From positions 1,757,501-1,821,500 of the forward strand of contig NC_059272.1 of the NCBI RefSeq assembly GCF_017591435.1: 64,000 nt of DNA, written 5' to 3'. Positions within the stretch are counted from its first letter, which is position 1; each line of letters starts with the position of its first letter. Positions 51,272-64,000 of the stretch are shown piece by piece. This DNA is from Portunus trituberculatus. Its lineage: Eukaryota; Arthropoda; Malacostraca; Decapoda; Portunidae. The position numbers and the translations under genes are program-made. The notes under the pieces were generated by a model. It worked only from the letters and a program-made list of their open reading frames with translations. It ran no database searches and was not told the DNA's origin.

Positions 51272-51322
51272 TATCACGCTCCTGTTATGCTCTTAGTGGT
51301 GTTGTTAGTGGTATTATTATTA

Positions 51323-51353
<31 letters not shown>

Positions 51354-51963
51354 CATTATTATTATTTTTATTATTGTTATTGTTGATGTTATCGTTATTA
51401 TCATTGCTGTTGTTGTTTTCATCGTTGTTAATGATATTATGATTCTTACTAAATCAGTGTTATCTATACTGTTAGTTGAAATGCATTCTTTTTAAATAAT
51501 AATAACAATAATCATAATGACAATAATCAATGAACAAAAGTCAGAGAGGGATGGAAAACAAGAAACTTTAAAGAATGTTCATGATAAGGAAATAATGATG
51601 TTTTTCCATCCTTGAGCCAACCCGATACAATGAAGATAACAGAATGATGACAGGCGGCCATTATCACTGCCGTACAGCGTAGTTATAACCAGTACAACGA
51701 AAACCAGTACGTACGTTCGTGCACAAACAGTGATGATAGTTACTGCGTCACGGTGTATCGTGCATCGTATCAAAGTAAAGGAAAAGGATGTGGGTGATGC
51801 TCAAGTCCATTACTGCGCTGTTTTCTGATGAACCGGAAATCACAAAGCTTATGCACACATTTATGTTGTACAGTCTTTGTAGAGAAAGCATTACGTTGAC
51901 ATTTTGTATATCAGGTGTTGAACTCTGAAGCTTGAGACACACTACTGTTAGTCACGTTATTAA

Positions 51964-52408
<445 letters not shown>

Positions 52409-52409
<1 letters not shown>

Positions 52410-52865
52410 CGCTGTGCTGTGTTGTGTTGTGCTGTGCTGCCTGACACGTTGCCTGAATGGTGGCGCAGCGCTGCCCCAACCGCCCACCCCTACCCTCGGT
52501 TCTCTCCTCGACAAGACGCCGTAACATCGTAGCGCAGCGCACCACACACGATAGAATGTAAAATAAAGTTGCCAACAGGAATACTAGTGTTGTGCTGTGT
52601 TGTGTACGAAGTGTTGGAGTGGTCTGTATGTTTGGCTGTTTGGCTGTCTGACTGTCTTTCTGTCTCTGTCGTTGACTTCGCACCACACCCGCGGTGCGGG
52701 ATATGTGTGAGACTGCCTCTGACTGCCACCTGCTGGCCACTCATCCAGCTGAAAGCCATGAGCCCATGGCCGATATGACAGCTGGAGGGACTGGGTGGGA
52801 CCTACCGCTTGCTTGGTTGTGTGCGTACCTCACTACTATTATGGGAGGCAGAGGATAAGGTGAGC
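52409..52865. other. GC-moderate DNA without a supported gene
   Basis: Contains (TGTGT/GCTGT)n-like sequence at 52414-52440 and unique DNA. Short open frames on both strands have no family similarity. Confidence 0.4.
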
Positions 52866-53120
52866 GTGGGATCGGGCAGATGTCCACCCGTAGGCACGTA
52901 TGGTCTTGATATTTTGCCATTTGTCAAGTGTTTTAAAGTTACCTACATATCACCAAGATAGCCAGGTTTGCGCTTGGGTGGTGATATGGGCCCTAACATG
53001 GGTACCACTATAAATAAAACTGCCAGCGCCAATAATGGGTGGAAGGTGAACAACCCTTATAATATTCTACAAGTTACCTACAGGCGCTATAGGCCAGGAC
53101 AAGAAAAAAACAAAAATACA
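52866..53120 (+). mobile_element. tRNA-derived SINE family 3, diverged copy
   Basis: Matches the reverse complement of 28700-28960 (e.g. ATATGGGCCCTAACATGGG, GGCGCTATAGGCCAGGAC) with many substitutions. Ends in an A-rich tail at 53103-53118. The tRNA head is missing. Confidence 0.7.
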
Positions 53121-53617
53121 ACGTTGGTGTGAAAGCCATTACCGGCTAGTCATTGCCATTGGTACTAGTATTAGTAGCACTAGTAGCCAGGGTCAGCAAG
53201 GACGCCTGCGCCAGGAACAACGGTTGCATCCTTCCTGGATAGCATAGACCGCTCTAAACCTACAGTGGTCTATGTGGCTAGCCTTAGCTGGCTACACCAC
53301 GTCCCGCCGCCCATCTACATAATTAACAAATCTTTGACTAGCATACTTGTGTCACTAAACCTTTACCGAATAATGGATCCATACTAGAGATGTCCATATA
53401 TTTGCATTTGTAATAAAAAAAAATGAGTTTCCATTGAAGCGTACTCAAATTAAGCACAAAAGCTTGATGATAAACACATAGCCACTATAAGATGAAGAAG
53501 AGAAAAAATAAGACTGCTCAGGTGTTTTAGGTCTCGTGTTGCGATAAGTAGTACTTCTTCAGCAGAGCTTCCGCCATGCCTGTCACTGCCATCCCCACAG
53601 TCCACACACACACATAC
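53121..53617. other. Unique DNA, no gene seen
   Basis: No exon, RNA gene or repeat family recognised. Confidence 0.45.
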
Positions 53618-53815
53618 AAATGGGCAAGCCTCTTAATGTGTAGGGTGTGTTCATCTAGCAGTAGATAGGTACGGGATGTAACTCGAGGGGTTGTGGCCTC
53701 GCTTTCCCGGTGTGTGTTGTGGTCTCAGTCCTACCCGAAGATCGGTCTATGAGCTCTGAGCTCGCTCCGTAATAGGGAAGACTGGCTGAGTGGCCAGCAG
53801 ACGACCGAGGTTAAT
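53618..53815 (+). mobile_element. tRNA-Val-like SINE family 1, headless copy
   Basis: Body only (ATGGGCAAGCCTCTTAATG through GACCGAGGTTAATTA) followed by (CA)n and (TC)n. The tRNA region is lost. Confidence 0.85.
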
Positions 53816-53834
53816 TACACACACACACACACTT

Positions 53835-53883
<49 letters not shown>

Positions 53884-53885
<2 letters not shown>

Positions 53886-54145
53886 CACAGTGTAATGAAT
53901 AGTACACTCGGCTCACAACCGAAAAGGCCCGGGTTCGAGTCCAGGGCGCGGCAAGGCAAATGGGCAAGCTCCTGTTCACCAGCAGTAAATAGGTACGGGA
54001 TGTAACTCGAGGGGTTGTGGCCTCGCTTTCCCGGTGTGTGGAGTGTGTTGTGGTCTCAGTCCTACCCGAAGATCGGTCTATGAGCTCTGAGCTCGCCCCG
54101 TAATGAGGAAGGCTGGCTGGGTGACCAGCAGGAAATCGTGGTGAA
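53884..54145 (+). mobile_element. tRNA-Val-like SINE family 1, diverged full copy
   Basis: Head with box-A-like GTGTAATGAATAGTAC (degraded), anticodon loop CTCACAA (CAC) and box B GGTTCGAGTCC, then body to GGTGAATGAATGAATC. It directly follows the headless copy and a (TC)n run. Confidence 0.85.
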
Positions 54146-54735
54146 TGAATGAATCACACTAACAATGAAGCACCCTCCGCTCCTCACCATCCATACACCA
54201 CTATCTACACACCATACCATGCCACATCACAGCCAGTCAGCCAGCAGTCCCTACCATCCACCACCACCACCACCAAATGTCACCACACACCGTCATCGCC
54301 GTCTGCCGCCCAAAACGCACCATAGTTATGCCCAAAACACTCAAAACAAATCCCAGAAAATACTCAAAACAGTCCATAACACCACAACATATGCCCTAAA
54401 CACACTATGTACGGTACATTCAAAACACTTATACCCCTCAAAATAAACTCCAAAACACTCAGAATATCCCACACCTCAAAATATCCTATATACACTCAAA
54501 ACATGCAAATATTATACCAAAAAACATCAATACACACGCTCAAAACAACCAGAAACACTTAAAACGCTCAACAGAACCAAGCTAAATATTGTCATCAAAA
54601 TTTTTTTTCTCTAACCTCCTCCTCCTCCATTTCTATTTTCTTCCTCCTCCTTTGTTTTCCCTCTTTTCTACCTCCCACAATAGCTATCAACACGCACCTA
54701 GGCTTAGAAACATAGGAGAACACGTGGGAAACATG

Positions 54736-54812
<77 letters not shown>

Positions 54813-57800
54813 CTAGTGAGGAACAACAGGTGGAGCAGAATCAGCCTTGTTGTCATGACGAAGCCATACCATTGTGACGTCATCGCCTGTACAGCAGTGA
54901 CTCCTGAATTACGTAAATAGAAAAAAAAAAAAAAAAAATTAAGCCACGGCTGAATTTCTGATATTTTATGACTTGATAGATACTTTAACTAATATCCACA
55001 AATTCGAAACCAGTCTAACTGGTATCAAGGATTTAAGGAAATTAACGATGGAAAAAAAGTGTTAAAACATTCTCACTATTAAAAGGAGTGAACTCTCCAG
55101 CCATTTCGATTTCACACAAATATAGAAAAAAATATATATAATAATGAACTATATCAATTAGCTTCTCAGGCATCCAACACTTACCTGGAACCAGAAGTGA
55201 AAGTATGAAATTATATAAATGTAAAAAAGCATTAAAACCTAATCTCATTAAAAACTCATGTAAAGTCAAGCCATTTTCACTTGGCGAGTATGCTAACACA
55301 CTTTACAGTTTATGCTATCTTTTAGAGCATTCTAGAATGAGCCACACCATGAACCAGAAACATAAACAAATAAAAGAAAAATTAATATAATTTACGTTTA
55401 ATAGAACTAAACACCATTATATAACCCACCCATTTCACTCAAGTGGCAGTGTGACACAATTAAAAGAGCATAAGTGATTCTGTGAAATTATACACACTTG
55501 GTTATAGATTGAAAAAAAAAAAAAAAAAAAAAAAAAACTGATAATCTGCAAATTTTACGGCGCCACCTGGCCTAAAAAAGCCACACATTTACCAAACAGA
55601 CACACGGAAAACATTTCAAAAGTAAAGAAAAATTCATAAAAACCTTAAAAACATAATACACTCACCGAATTATATAGTTCAGAAATGCGAGAATAGGGTG
55701 TATTGTAACCAGCAGGTGGGCACCAGGCGGAGACCCAAGGAAGTTTGCTGGCTGTCTCCTCCTCCTACTCTTCCTTCACCCCTACCCTCCTTCTCCATCT
55801 CCTTTACATCCAGAGTCATGAAAACACCTAGAAACACCTACAAAACCCAATGTATTACGTTGAATGAGGTCTTAACTGTGGCATGGGTGGGGCGGGGTGG
55901 GGCGGAGGTAGCAGGTGGCTGGCGGGACTGGACAGGTCTGGGTGTCAAGGATGCATTGGTGTGGTGCTTTGGTCAATAGGTGTATGTAACTTGTAAAAGC
56001 CAGTGTTGTGGTGTGGTCTGGTGGTATGATGGGGTTGGGGTGGTGTATTGTGGTGGTGTGGTGATGGTTATGTGGTGTTGTGAGAGGTGGTGGTGGTATT
56101 AATGTTCCATTTCCATAGAGTCAACTAACTGGTGGGGGGGGGGGTGCAGAGATGGACGGGAAGAGGCAGAGGTTGCATGGCTGGCAGGATTGGGTAGGTT
56201 TGCAATATACTAAATGCTATACTTCCATTAACATAAAAACAGCACCTCCAAGGTGAAAACAAAGACCACCAGTTAATAAATGATGTACATAATTTTAATA
56301 TAATCTGGAATGACAGGAGGAGGCTGCTCACAGGGTCCCCTCATACATATTTCAATAATTCCTCAAAAATAGGTTTAGAAAATTATGCAACACTTATATA
56401 AACCATCTTCCAATATGTATAGTTATTCTATCTAACTTCCTTAAGAAATATCAAATCAAATATAAATATAATTTGCTTCCCATGGATTGAATCACACACC
56501 CCTTGTGGCCCCAAAACATGGCATGGTTAGGAGTGTTTGTCTCTGTGCTAAAATTATAATACAATTTGCCTAAGTGACTAGAATAATTCTTTCACACAAG
56601 CATTCAAATCAACGAGTCGCTGACTCCAAGATGTAAACTCAAGGTCTTATCTGCACATTCATCCTGACTCCCTCACTGGGAGTCAAGATTCTTGCTCCTC
56701 CGTGTTCAGTCGGGATATTTCTGTATCTTTTATTTATACAGTATATGTACATATTTCTATTTCCATTGGAGAGGAAGACTACTTGAAATCAAGTAGAATT
56801 CTTCAAAAGCATCTGCACTTTTAATGAACAGAACTTGGGTTCACCTTGTAAGCAAACCCATGAAATGCTTTGTGCCTCAATCTCAGCATCACTGGTGTGG
56901 ATGTGTGTGAGCACACATCACTACATTGCTTCAAAACAGTACTGACAGTTCTCAGATCTCAGTGCATGTTTTGTAGAGACATTGTCTGGAAATGCACTGC
57001 TTTCTCATGTGTCAGTATTGCACTAGCACTGGCTGTGAGGACCAGGCATACATGCCACAGGCCAGCACAGCACAGCAGCAGCATCGCCGTGGTGCTCACT
57101 CACATCCTTACGTATGATATGCACGAATGACACAATACTAGTTGGCCCTGATGCTGCGTCTGCCATGCATGGAAGTGTTAACACAGTGAAGACAGAAGCT
57201 GGTGTAGGTGTCCGGCCAAGAGACTTACGATTACTTCTAGAGTGACTTGGAGTAAGATTACTACAATAGTTGCCAGTTAAAACTTAAATGGGTGTTAGAA
57301 TCATAGAAAGACAAAATCACAAAAAATACTGAGTGTCTCTGGGAAGTCTGCAACTGACAGTTCAGTTCACAGATATCACAGACAAAACAATCTGGAATAA
57401 TATAAACTCTTTGGTACACGAGTATGACAAACAAGTGTAAACATAATCAGCGTTGTTCATTCAGCCTGACAGTGGATCCATGGGAGGAGGAGGAGGAAGA
57501 GGAGCCATGGGTGCAGTAAGGATGAGTCTCACCAGAATGACTAGCATTAGGGGAATGGTGGTTGACAGGGTGGCAATTTATAAACACTGCAACAGTTTGC
57601 TCTCAACAATTCATCATCTATGCAGGAAAGAGAGGAGGTCTAGTTTCTACCAACAGACTAACTGCAACTAAACAAACTACATAATACATCAACAAGAATT
57701 CACAGGAGATGAAGTGGTAGTTACCTGAGTAATGCTCCAATCTTATTTGAGCTTCAATTGACCCAAAACTATAATATAAAATGCATTTAATCTATAAATT

Positions 57801-57974
57801 GAGATTCAATAGAATTTCACTGAATCATCACTAATCTCTCAAGGAACATGAAAGAACCTCCATCAAAGACAACACCAAACCTGTTGCAAAATTCAAATCA
57901 GCATGACAAGCTCTGCATTAAAGGGAGACAAAATGAACATAGTGCAATTTTCACCTTGTCTAAACAAGATACAG

Positions 57975-58006
<32 letters not shown>

Positions 58007-58463
58007 CTGTTTGAGAGTGGCTGGAGAAGGCTTAAGATACACACAAGAAGGCAAAACAACCTTCCATGGATCCCAATGACACATCTCCTGGACTACACAC
58101 TGATGGCACACTTACAGCCGGGATAGTCGTCACCGGCCTCTATACAAGTAATGTTTACCCTGTTCACTAGTGCTAAACATGATAGAAATTCTCTACACAC
58201 ACATTCTCAGAAAAGCTGGGATGCTGGATTAATAAAGTGATGCATGACAACACCCCAATGCACACCTGTCCCCTGAAAATGGATCAACACAGTGTGACAC
58301 CAAGGAAAGCCTTGATCCCTGCTGCACGGCAGGAACCAGCGCACTGTGGTGAGTCCTGGCAAGACTGTGGGGCTGTGCTGGGCTCTTCTCTTCTTGAGAG
58401 TTTTGCATAGACTTTGAATTCATTGAGATGGCTCACAGGCTCTTCCCCTTCATGTCTTTTGTA
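54146..58463. other. Long gene-free stretch
   Basis: Contains (CCA)n near 54256-54275, an irregular AAAACACTC-rich tract at 54300-54570 and (TA)n at 54739-54808. It also has A-runs at 54920, 55512 and 57975, and GT/GGTG-rich DNA at 55870-56100. No exon is supported on either strand. A minus-strand hydrophobic frame near 57,470-57,590 was considered and not called. Confidence 0.5.
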
Positions 58464-58466
58464 TGC

Positions 58467-58861
<395 letters not shown>

Positions 58862-59997
58862 TGTGTGTGTGTGCGTGTGCGTGTGCGTATATATCAAATA
58901 AAATCAGACTACTAACTAAGGAGGGTCACAACACACGGATGGCCATAGATGTTCACTTACTCAAAGACTGATTATCATCTACCACCATTACATTCTGAAA
59001 ATCAAATTGAGCAACCAAATTAAACACCTGTCCTCAACCCACACCCAACACCACATGAAGAGCACTGAACACCACACCATCACCATCATCACCACCACCA
59101 CCACACCCTGAGGGACTCCACCCACCACCAACCAGTCCTCAGAAGGGTGTGTGGATGCCTAGCAACCAACACACATTTTCTTCCTATAGGGGCACACCTA
59201 CATGGCTGTGTTGTGGTTCCAGTCAGTCAATCAATCCATCATCCTGAGTGGCTTCGTTCCGGCCCCTCTGGTGTTCCTCTGATGGCTTGGTTTGGTTCTA
59301 CTCGCATCTTTTGTTGTGAGTTCGTGAAAGATTGTATACAGGAGAAAATTTACATAATCTAAAATCTCTCCTTTCATGATAAAAAAAAAAGGAATATATA
59401 TATATATGTATACTATCACATGAAATGCAACAGTTAACCCATTAGCACCATCACCACCATTCATGAGACAAGCCGTGTTATTAATATCAGAACCTCTGCC
59501 AAGCATTACAACCACAACCCTCTACTTGTACCTGCTGCAGTGCCCACCTCACCTCACCTCACCTCACCTCACTTTACGACAACTGCTACACAGCAATCTT
59601 TTGGAGCACCTTTGTGATTAGAATTATGATTATCTGCTATCATTAAGAAATTTCTAGTTAAAACAGTCACTAATTAAAAGTCGATCCAATTTCTCGCGGT
59701 GGTAATAGGTTTAGTGTCCTGGTCGTCACTTCACTGCACCCAAAACCTTACACTTACTATGGACTGGAGTGTGAAAAAGTGCAAAAATAGTGAGGAATGT
59801 GAAACAGCTGATGCTAGGCAGAGACAGCCCAACACTACACAGGGGTTGTACATTCACCAGGAATACATGAGGGAAATCAAGTCACATGTGCAGTGGAGGG
59901 AGAGGAGGAGGAAGGAGAGTCTGGGAAGAATGACGCAGTGTTACCAGGGTTACGAAGACTGTGCGGTTGTGTGTGTGTGCTGAGTTGAGGGGTCCAC
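58862..59997. other. 3' flank of the SNX14-like gene
   Basis: Unique DNA with (ACC)n patches near 59085-59105, five CACCT-type pentamers at 59547-59572 and a short (TA)n at 59394-59406. The 3' UTR of the SNX14-like gene presumably lies here. Confidence 0.4.
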
Positions 59998-61905
59998 TCA
60001 GCTATTGGAGAGGAACGGGGACAGCTCGGGAGTGATGGCCAGCTCGGGGAACAGCTCGTCCAGCACGCCGTCCAGCAGCACATAGGACAGCTGCAATGTG
60101 AGGCGTGCTGCATTAGTACTTCAGCTGCCTCTCTCAGTATTGGAGGTAGGTTTTTATTAATTTTTTTTTTTTTTTTTATGTAAGAGGGGAAAGCTGGCCA
60201 AGGGATGCATAAAACAAGAAAAAAGATTCACTAAGTTGCCAGTCCCCTTAATTGTGTATGGTGCCAAAAAGGAGTGTTTATTTTTACCTGTCTTTCATCC
60301 ATGTTTGTTTGTCGAGTGCAGTTTGAAGTAGTAATGTTTTATTATACAAGAAGAGAACAAAACTATGATAACAAATAATAATGAATACAATACTAAGAAG
60401 AAAAACAAACTTAAACAAAATGAAATAAAGCAAAACATAAACTATCTACCTCAAACCAGCTAAGCAACCCATACAGCAACACACCCAGGCTGATCACACA
60501 CCATCACTACCATCACCATCACCATTACCACAACACACACCACAGCACACAATGGCACTACACCACACACCACACCACACCACAACACACCACTCACACC
60601 TACACCAAACCACACCACAACACACCACACACACCACTCACACCTACACCAAACCACACCACAAACCTTACACCACACACATACACTAAACCACACCATA
60701 GCACACAGAAGCATCACCACCAGCTCCAATCACAGCACCATAACCATCACAGGGTAGAGCCGGCCCCAGCACAGCCACACCACCTGGTCCTGGCTACCTC
60801 ACCTGCTTGTTTAAGACTGGATGTTGGAAGAGGGTGACCAGTGTGTTGGCCCCCTCGTTGTACAGGTCCTGAGTGAAGAGTGTCCGCTGCAGCCACGGTG
60901 ACAGCAGCCCCACCACCTCCCGTCGCAGCTCCCTCTCCCGACTTCTGTGTTCCCTCTCCCCGCGTTCCTCAGGGGGGTCAATGAATAGGGCGTCTGAGGG
61001 CACAATAAGTGGGGTTTGAATTGTTTGTTTTGTTCCCTTAGGTTTCTCTGAGTAATCCACATTCTGGTTTATACAGTATCTAGTGATGGAATGAGTTCAC
61101 AGGGTCTGGTTAACATTTGAGGAAGAGATTAGTTTGAATTGAAGTTGTTCATTCATTTTGCTGCCTCTGCCTTTCCTTAGTACTGGATCCACATTCTGGC
61201 TTACATTTCTCGGGAGACAGCAATTTTTTATTTTTTTATTTTATCTATTTACTTATCTATTTATTTTTAAATGAAAGAGGGATACTGGCCAAGCAGAATA
61301 AAAAGCCTGGTGAGTTGGCAGTCCTTAAAGAAAAATTAAACGAATCATCCAAAATTGGTTGATAAATGCCCTGCAACTTCCTCCTTATCTCGAAAGTGTT
61401 TAGGTCATGGGAAGGAAAGTATAGAGAAGTAGTTCCAGCGTTCACTAGAAAAATTAATATACTTGTGAGCTTTGGAATCCTTGACTGAGGAAATTTCACC
61501 AATATTGACACTCTGCTGGTGACAATGAGGCACACACACACTTGCCTCGGATCAGGTGGATGAGTGTGACGATGCGTGGAGGTGCGAGGGCCTGGGCCAG
61601 CTTGCGGCGCAGGAACCAGCTGACGGCGGCATCCAGGGTGCTCTTGGCCATCACCCGCACACACATCAGCCACCGCAATGCGTTCCTGGAGAGGCCGTAC
61701 ACTCGCACCACTGAGGAGGAGGAAGGATTAGCAAAATACACCCAGAAAAGACCCAACCAGATCAGGTCTATCTGTTTATCTATACACTAAGTCAGCAATC
61801 CCACTTTTTTTTATGTTAGAGGAAAAGTTGGCCAAAGGAAACATAAAACATTAAGTTGCCAGTCCCCTTATAGGTCTGAGAGTTAGGCAAAAAAAAAAAA
61901 AAAAA

Positions 61906-61936
<31 letters not shown>

Positions 61937-62706
61937 AATAAATAAATAAAATAAATAAATAAATAAAATAAATAAATAAAATCAATCAATCAATCAATCA
62001 ATCAATAAAATGGAAATAAATGTCTTGAAACACACAGCGGTTGAACAGTCAAGGCATCACACAGACCAGCTGACTTAAAAAACAACAATGGCAGAAAACA
62101 TGTAGTTCTTGTGACACTTTGTACATCAATAAGTATATACACCTTGGTTTGTCTCTAATCATCTTGGAGGGTACCTAAGCTGCCAAAACAGGTATTTTTA
62201 TTCCTATCGTTCATGATTTTGTTGCAGGTCTCCACTCAGATGAAAACAGATAAACAGTGATGAAAGAATAGCAAGTAGGTAAAGTTTCTGAACACAAATA
62301 AGAAAACACCAAATAAATAAAAATATGCTGTAAGTTGTAGCATACTGGAGGGAAAGAGTTAAATGAATCAACGACAACACTCACTCAAGTAAAGAACAAA
62401 CACAAGCTAGTAAAATGAGTCAAACACAAGCAAACAACACACAAACTCACAATGTGTCACCATCCACACGAGGAACACACACCACAACAAACACCACAGA
62501 TAAAACTAGTAAGGCTCTGAGTCTCACCCAAGTAGAGGACTGTATCGAAGACCCCCACCACATTCATCAAGGCGGGGGGAGGTGGAGCAGCTTCCTGTAA
62601 GGGTATGTCCAGGCTCTGTGCATTGTCCCCAAACAGTGTGGTGAACAGCTGGTTGGGCTTCTCCTCCTCCTGCTCCTTGCTCATAAATGGCTCATCCCAC
62701 TCCACC
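59998..62706 (-). CDS. SNX14: Sorting nexin 14-like, C-terminal four exons (partial)
   Basis: Coding exons on minus: 62706-62528, 61710-61546, 60993-60803, 60090-59998 (TGA at 60000-59998). They form the C-terminal nexin (Nexin_C/SNX C-terminal) region. Landmarks: EWDEPFMSKEQEEEKPNQLF, VVGVFDTVLYL, RNALRWLMCVRVMAKSTLDAAV, FLRRKLAQALAPPRIVTLIHLIR, FIDPPEERGERE, FQHPVLNKQLSYVLLDGVL and DELFPEL. The NALRWL, RRKL, VTLIHLIRDA and HPVLNKQ...DELFPEL series resembles SNX14, an ER-anchored RGS-PX protein at lipid-droplet contacts, better than SNX13, SNX19 or SNX25. The RGS, PX and PXA exons must lie right of the window. The second visible intron (61545-60994) uses a GC donor. Introns carry LINE tails and a (AAAT)n block. 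Confidence 0.8.
60155..60256 (-). mobile_element. LINE 3'-end fragment in an SNX14 intron
   Basis: T run (poly(A) on minus), then AAGAGGGGAAAGCTGGCCAAGG and AAGTTGCCAGTCCCCTTA. This is the same 3' end as the LINE at 47622 (GGGCACTGGCCAAGGG ... GGTTGCCAGGCCC), 5'-truncated to about 100 bp. Confidence 0.7.
60460..60710. repeat. ACACC-rich degenerate tandem repeat
   Basis: Irregular CACCACACC/CACACCTACACCAAACC units; the unit CACTCACACCTACACCAAAC occurs twice (about 60590 and 60635). Confidence 0.7.
61209..61500 (-). mobile_element. LINE 3'-end fragment, longer copy
   Basis: T-rich tail, then GGATACTGGCCAAGC and GAGTTGGCAGTCC. It then matches the 3' coding part of the LINE near 47805-47900 (GTTTAGGTCATGGGAAGG, AGTTCCAGCGTTCACTAG). 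Confidence 0.75.
61806..62010. mobile_element. LINE 3'-end fragment followed by (AAAT)n(ATCA)n
   Basis: 61806-61880 repeats the same LINE end (GTTGGCCAAAGG, AAGTTGCCAGTCCCCTTA). A run of As then grades into (AAAT)n and (CAAT)n to 62010. Confidence 0.7.
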
Positions 62707-62790
62707 CTGCAAGGAGGTTTCAAAACGTTTATCCCTGTCTTTTGGTGAGGTCTTTCGGCACATCTGTCCTAGACTTTTGGCTAACTCTAT

Positions 62791-62825
62791 TAACCTAACC
62801 CAACCTAACCTAACCTAACCTAACT
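62791..62825. repeat. Interstitial telomere-like (AACCT)n, about seven units
   Basis: Reads TAACCTAACCC then four perfect AACCT units, the complement of the arthropod telomere repeat TTAGG. Short and slightly degenerate. Confidence 0.7.
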
Positions 62826-62990
62826 TTTTGGTTATAGTTTTTGCTGCTCTTGGCCAGCTTCCCTTCTTCCATAAAAAGAAAAAGAAGAAAAAGGAAAAAA
62901 AACTGTAAGGGGACTGGTGACTAAGTGGGTCTTTTTATTTTACTAATTTTTGTTGCCCTTGGCCAGTCTTTCCCTATGTCATAAGAAAAA
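62826..62990 (+). mobile_element. LINE 3'-end fragments in plus orientation
   Basis: GCTCTTGGCCAGCTTCCC with an A-rich tail (62840-62900), then TAAGGGGACTGGTGACTAAG ... GCCCTTGGCCAGTCTTTCCC with another A-rich tail. These look like two partial copies of the LINE end opposite in direction to the others. Confidence 0.6.
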
Positions 62991-63239
62991 AGGAAAGGTG
63001 CACAAAACATAACATAACAAAATAAAGGAAGATGAAAGAAGATAAAGAAAAAAAAAATAGGGAAGGTTGGAGTGATGATAGGACAAAGGAGAGGAAAGAA
63101 AGAGAAAGTGGCGAGAAAAAGAAGAAGGAAGAAAAGGAAGAGAATAACTTTGAGCCTTACCAAAGCTAGAAGGAATGAACAACAATGAGAGAGAGAGAAA
63201 ATGTAATAGGTGAAGAATAGGAAGAGAGACAGAAGAAAG

Positions 63240-63725
63240 GAAATAAACAGAAGAATGAGGGAACTGGAAGAAACAGTGCTTGGTGACTGATGGACTGGAG
63301 GAACTGGTGCTGATAAGTGATTGGTCTCTGAGGGACTGGTGAAGAAGTGGAGGGATTGGGGCTTGGTGACTGATCTGTGAGGGACTGGTGAGGGACTGGT
63401 GAGGGACTGTAAGAATTAGTACTTAGTGATTGGTCTATGAGGGACTGGTGAAGAAATGGTGCTGGGAAATAACTAGTATGTGAGGCACTGGTGAGAGAAA
63501 CTGGAAGAAATGGTGGTAGGAGGTGAATAGTGAAGGAAACTGGGAGAAATGGTGCCAGGAGGTGACTGGTGATGGGAAACTGGAGGTGACTGGTGATAGA
63601 AGGAGACTGGTGACAGGAAACTAGGAGAAATGGTGATAGGAGGTGACTGGTGATGGAAAACTAGAAGAAAACGTAATAGAAGGCGACTGGTGACAGGAAA
63701 CTCAAGGTGACTGGTGAAGGAAACT
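63240..63725. repeat. Irregular minisatellite of GGGACTGGTGA and GGAGGTGACTGGTGA units
   Basis: Two zones: GTGAGGGACTGGTGA-type units (63270-63450) and GAAACTGGAAGAAATGGTG/GGAGGTGACTGGTGA units (63460-63720), with a period about 35-60 bp and many point changes. Confidence 0.75.
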
Positions 63726-63956
63726 GACCTCTCTGTTTCTGTTTGGATTCCACATAATGTTGCTTTTTAATTCAAAGTGTTCGTGTTGTTGTTCATTGAG
63801 TGACAAATACTTATGAGACTTAAAATGTGTACAGCAATTGCTTTTATATTTTTAGCTCCATTCTGATGCCCTACTCTATTAGGCTCTTGTTTATGATTAC
63901 TTCACATTAAAAATAATAGCAAAAATGCTTTCCTTATTCCTTCTTTACTTACTTAC

Positions 63957-63960
<4 letters not shown>

Positions 63961-64000
<40 letters not shown>
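63961..64000. repeat. (TG)n microsatellite at the window edge
   Basis: TG run continuing to the last base. Confidence 0.95.

Noticed and set aside
57460..57590. Hydrophobic minus-strand frame (IPLMLVILVRLILTAP then poly-Pro) resembling a membrane-protein tail
   Set aside because: A stop lies just upstream in frame and no acceptor gives a usable phase with a recognisable partner exon.

Overview
This is eukaryotic nuclear DNA, most likely from a decapod crustacean (crab-like). The evidence is split genes with GT-AG introns, arthropod-type gene content, decapod-style tRNA-derived SINEs, a short (AACCT)n telomere-like tract and a very heavy load of (CA)n, (GA)n, (TAG)n and (TA)n microsatellites. 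The species call is inference. Nothing bacterial (operons, ribosome binding sites, CRISPR) is present.

Left part, 1-18,807. Two genes lie on the minus strand. UCHL5, a proteasome-associated deubiquitinase, has six coding exons between 11,058 and 2,609, and its C-terminal exons are not found and probably lie left of the window. The 6-kb first intron holds a 513-bp hAT-type element, a decayed MULE transposase and a 1-kb element with TIRs. A secreted, Spaetzle-like cystine-knot protein follows (seven exons, 18,807 to 13,338, 307 aa). Several of its splice sites are made of, or touch, microsatellites. A 165-bp-arm fold-back element lies between the two genes.

Middle part, 18,808-34,300, is repeat-rich: pyrimidine and purine tracts, a piggyBac-like MITE family with TTAA borders, two tRNA-Val-like SINE families whose copies sit in (CA)n tracts, a diverged 160-bp satellite and LINE fragments. 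A GC-rich island at 29.6-31.5 kb encodes a membrane-anchored protein kinase-like ORF. An upstream ORF overlaps it in the -1 frame.

34,300-44,198 carries a frameshifted hAT-like (DUF4371-type) transposase. It also carries a nested stack: a LINE 3' end, split by an intact autonomous hAT transposon (8-bp target duplication, 621-aa transposase), which is itself split by a 953-bp hAT-type MITE.

44,199-51,998 is a near-identical second copy of 24,955-34,267. It is interrupted by a 500-N assembly gap, exactly where the first copy has the kinase locus, and by a 2.8-kb LINE insertion. Both copies carry one orphan last exon of an ABHD1/3-like alpha/beta hydrolase. The duplication is either a recent segmental duplication or an assembly/haplotype artefact.

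Right part, 52-64 kb, has SINE copies, low-complexity DNA without recognisable genes and the last four coding exons of an SNX14-like sorting nexin on the minus strand (62,706 to 59,998). One of its introns is GC-AG. Its introns contain several 5'-truncated copies of the LINE family seen intact-length at 47.6-50.5 kb.
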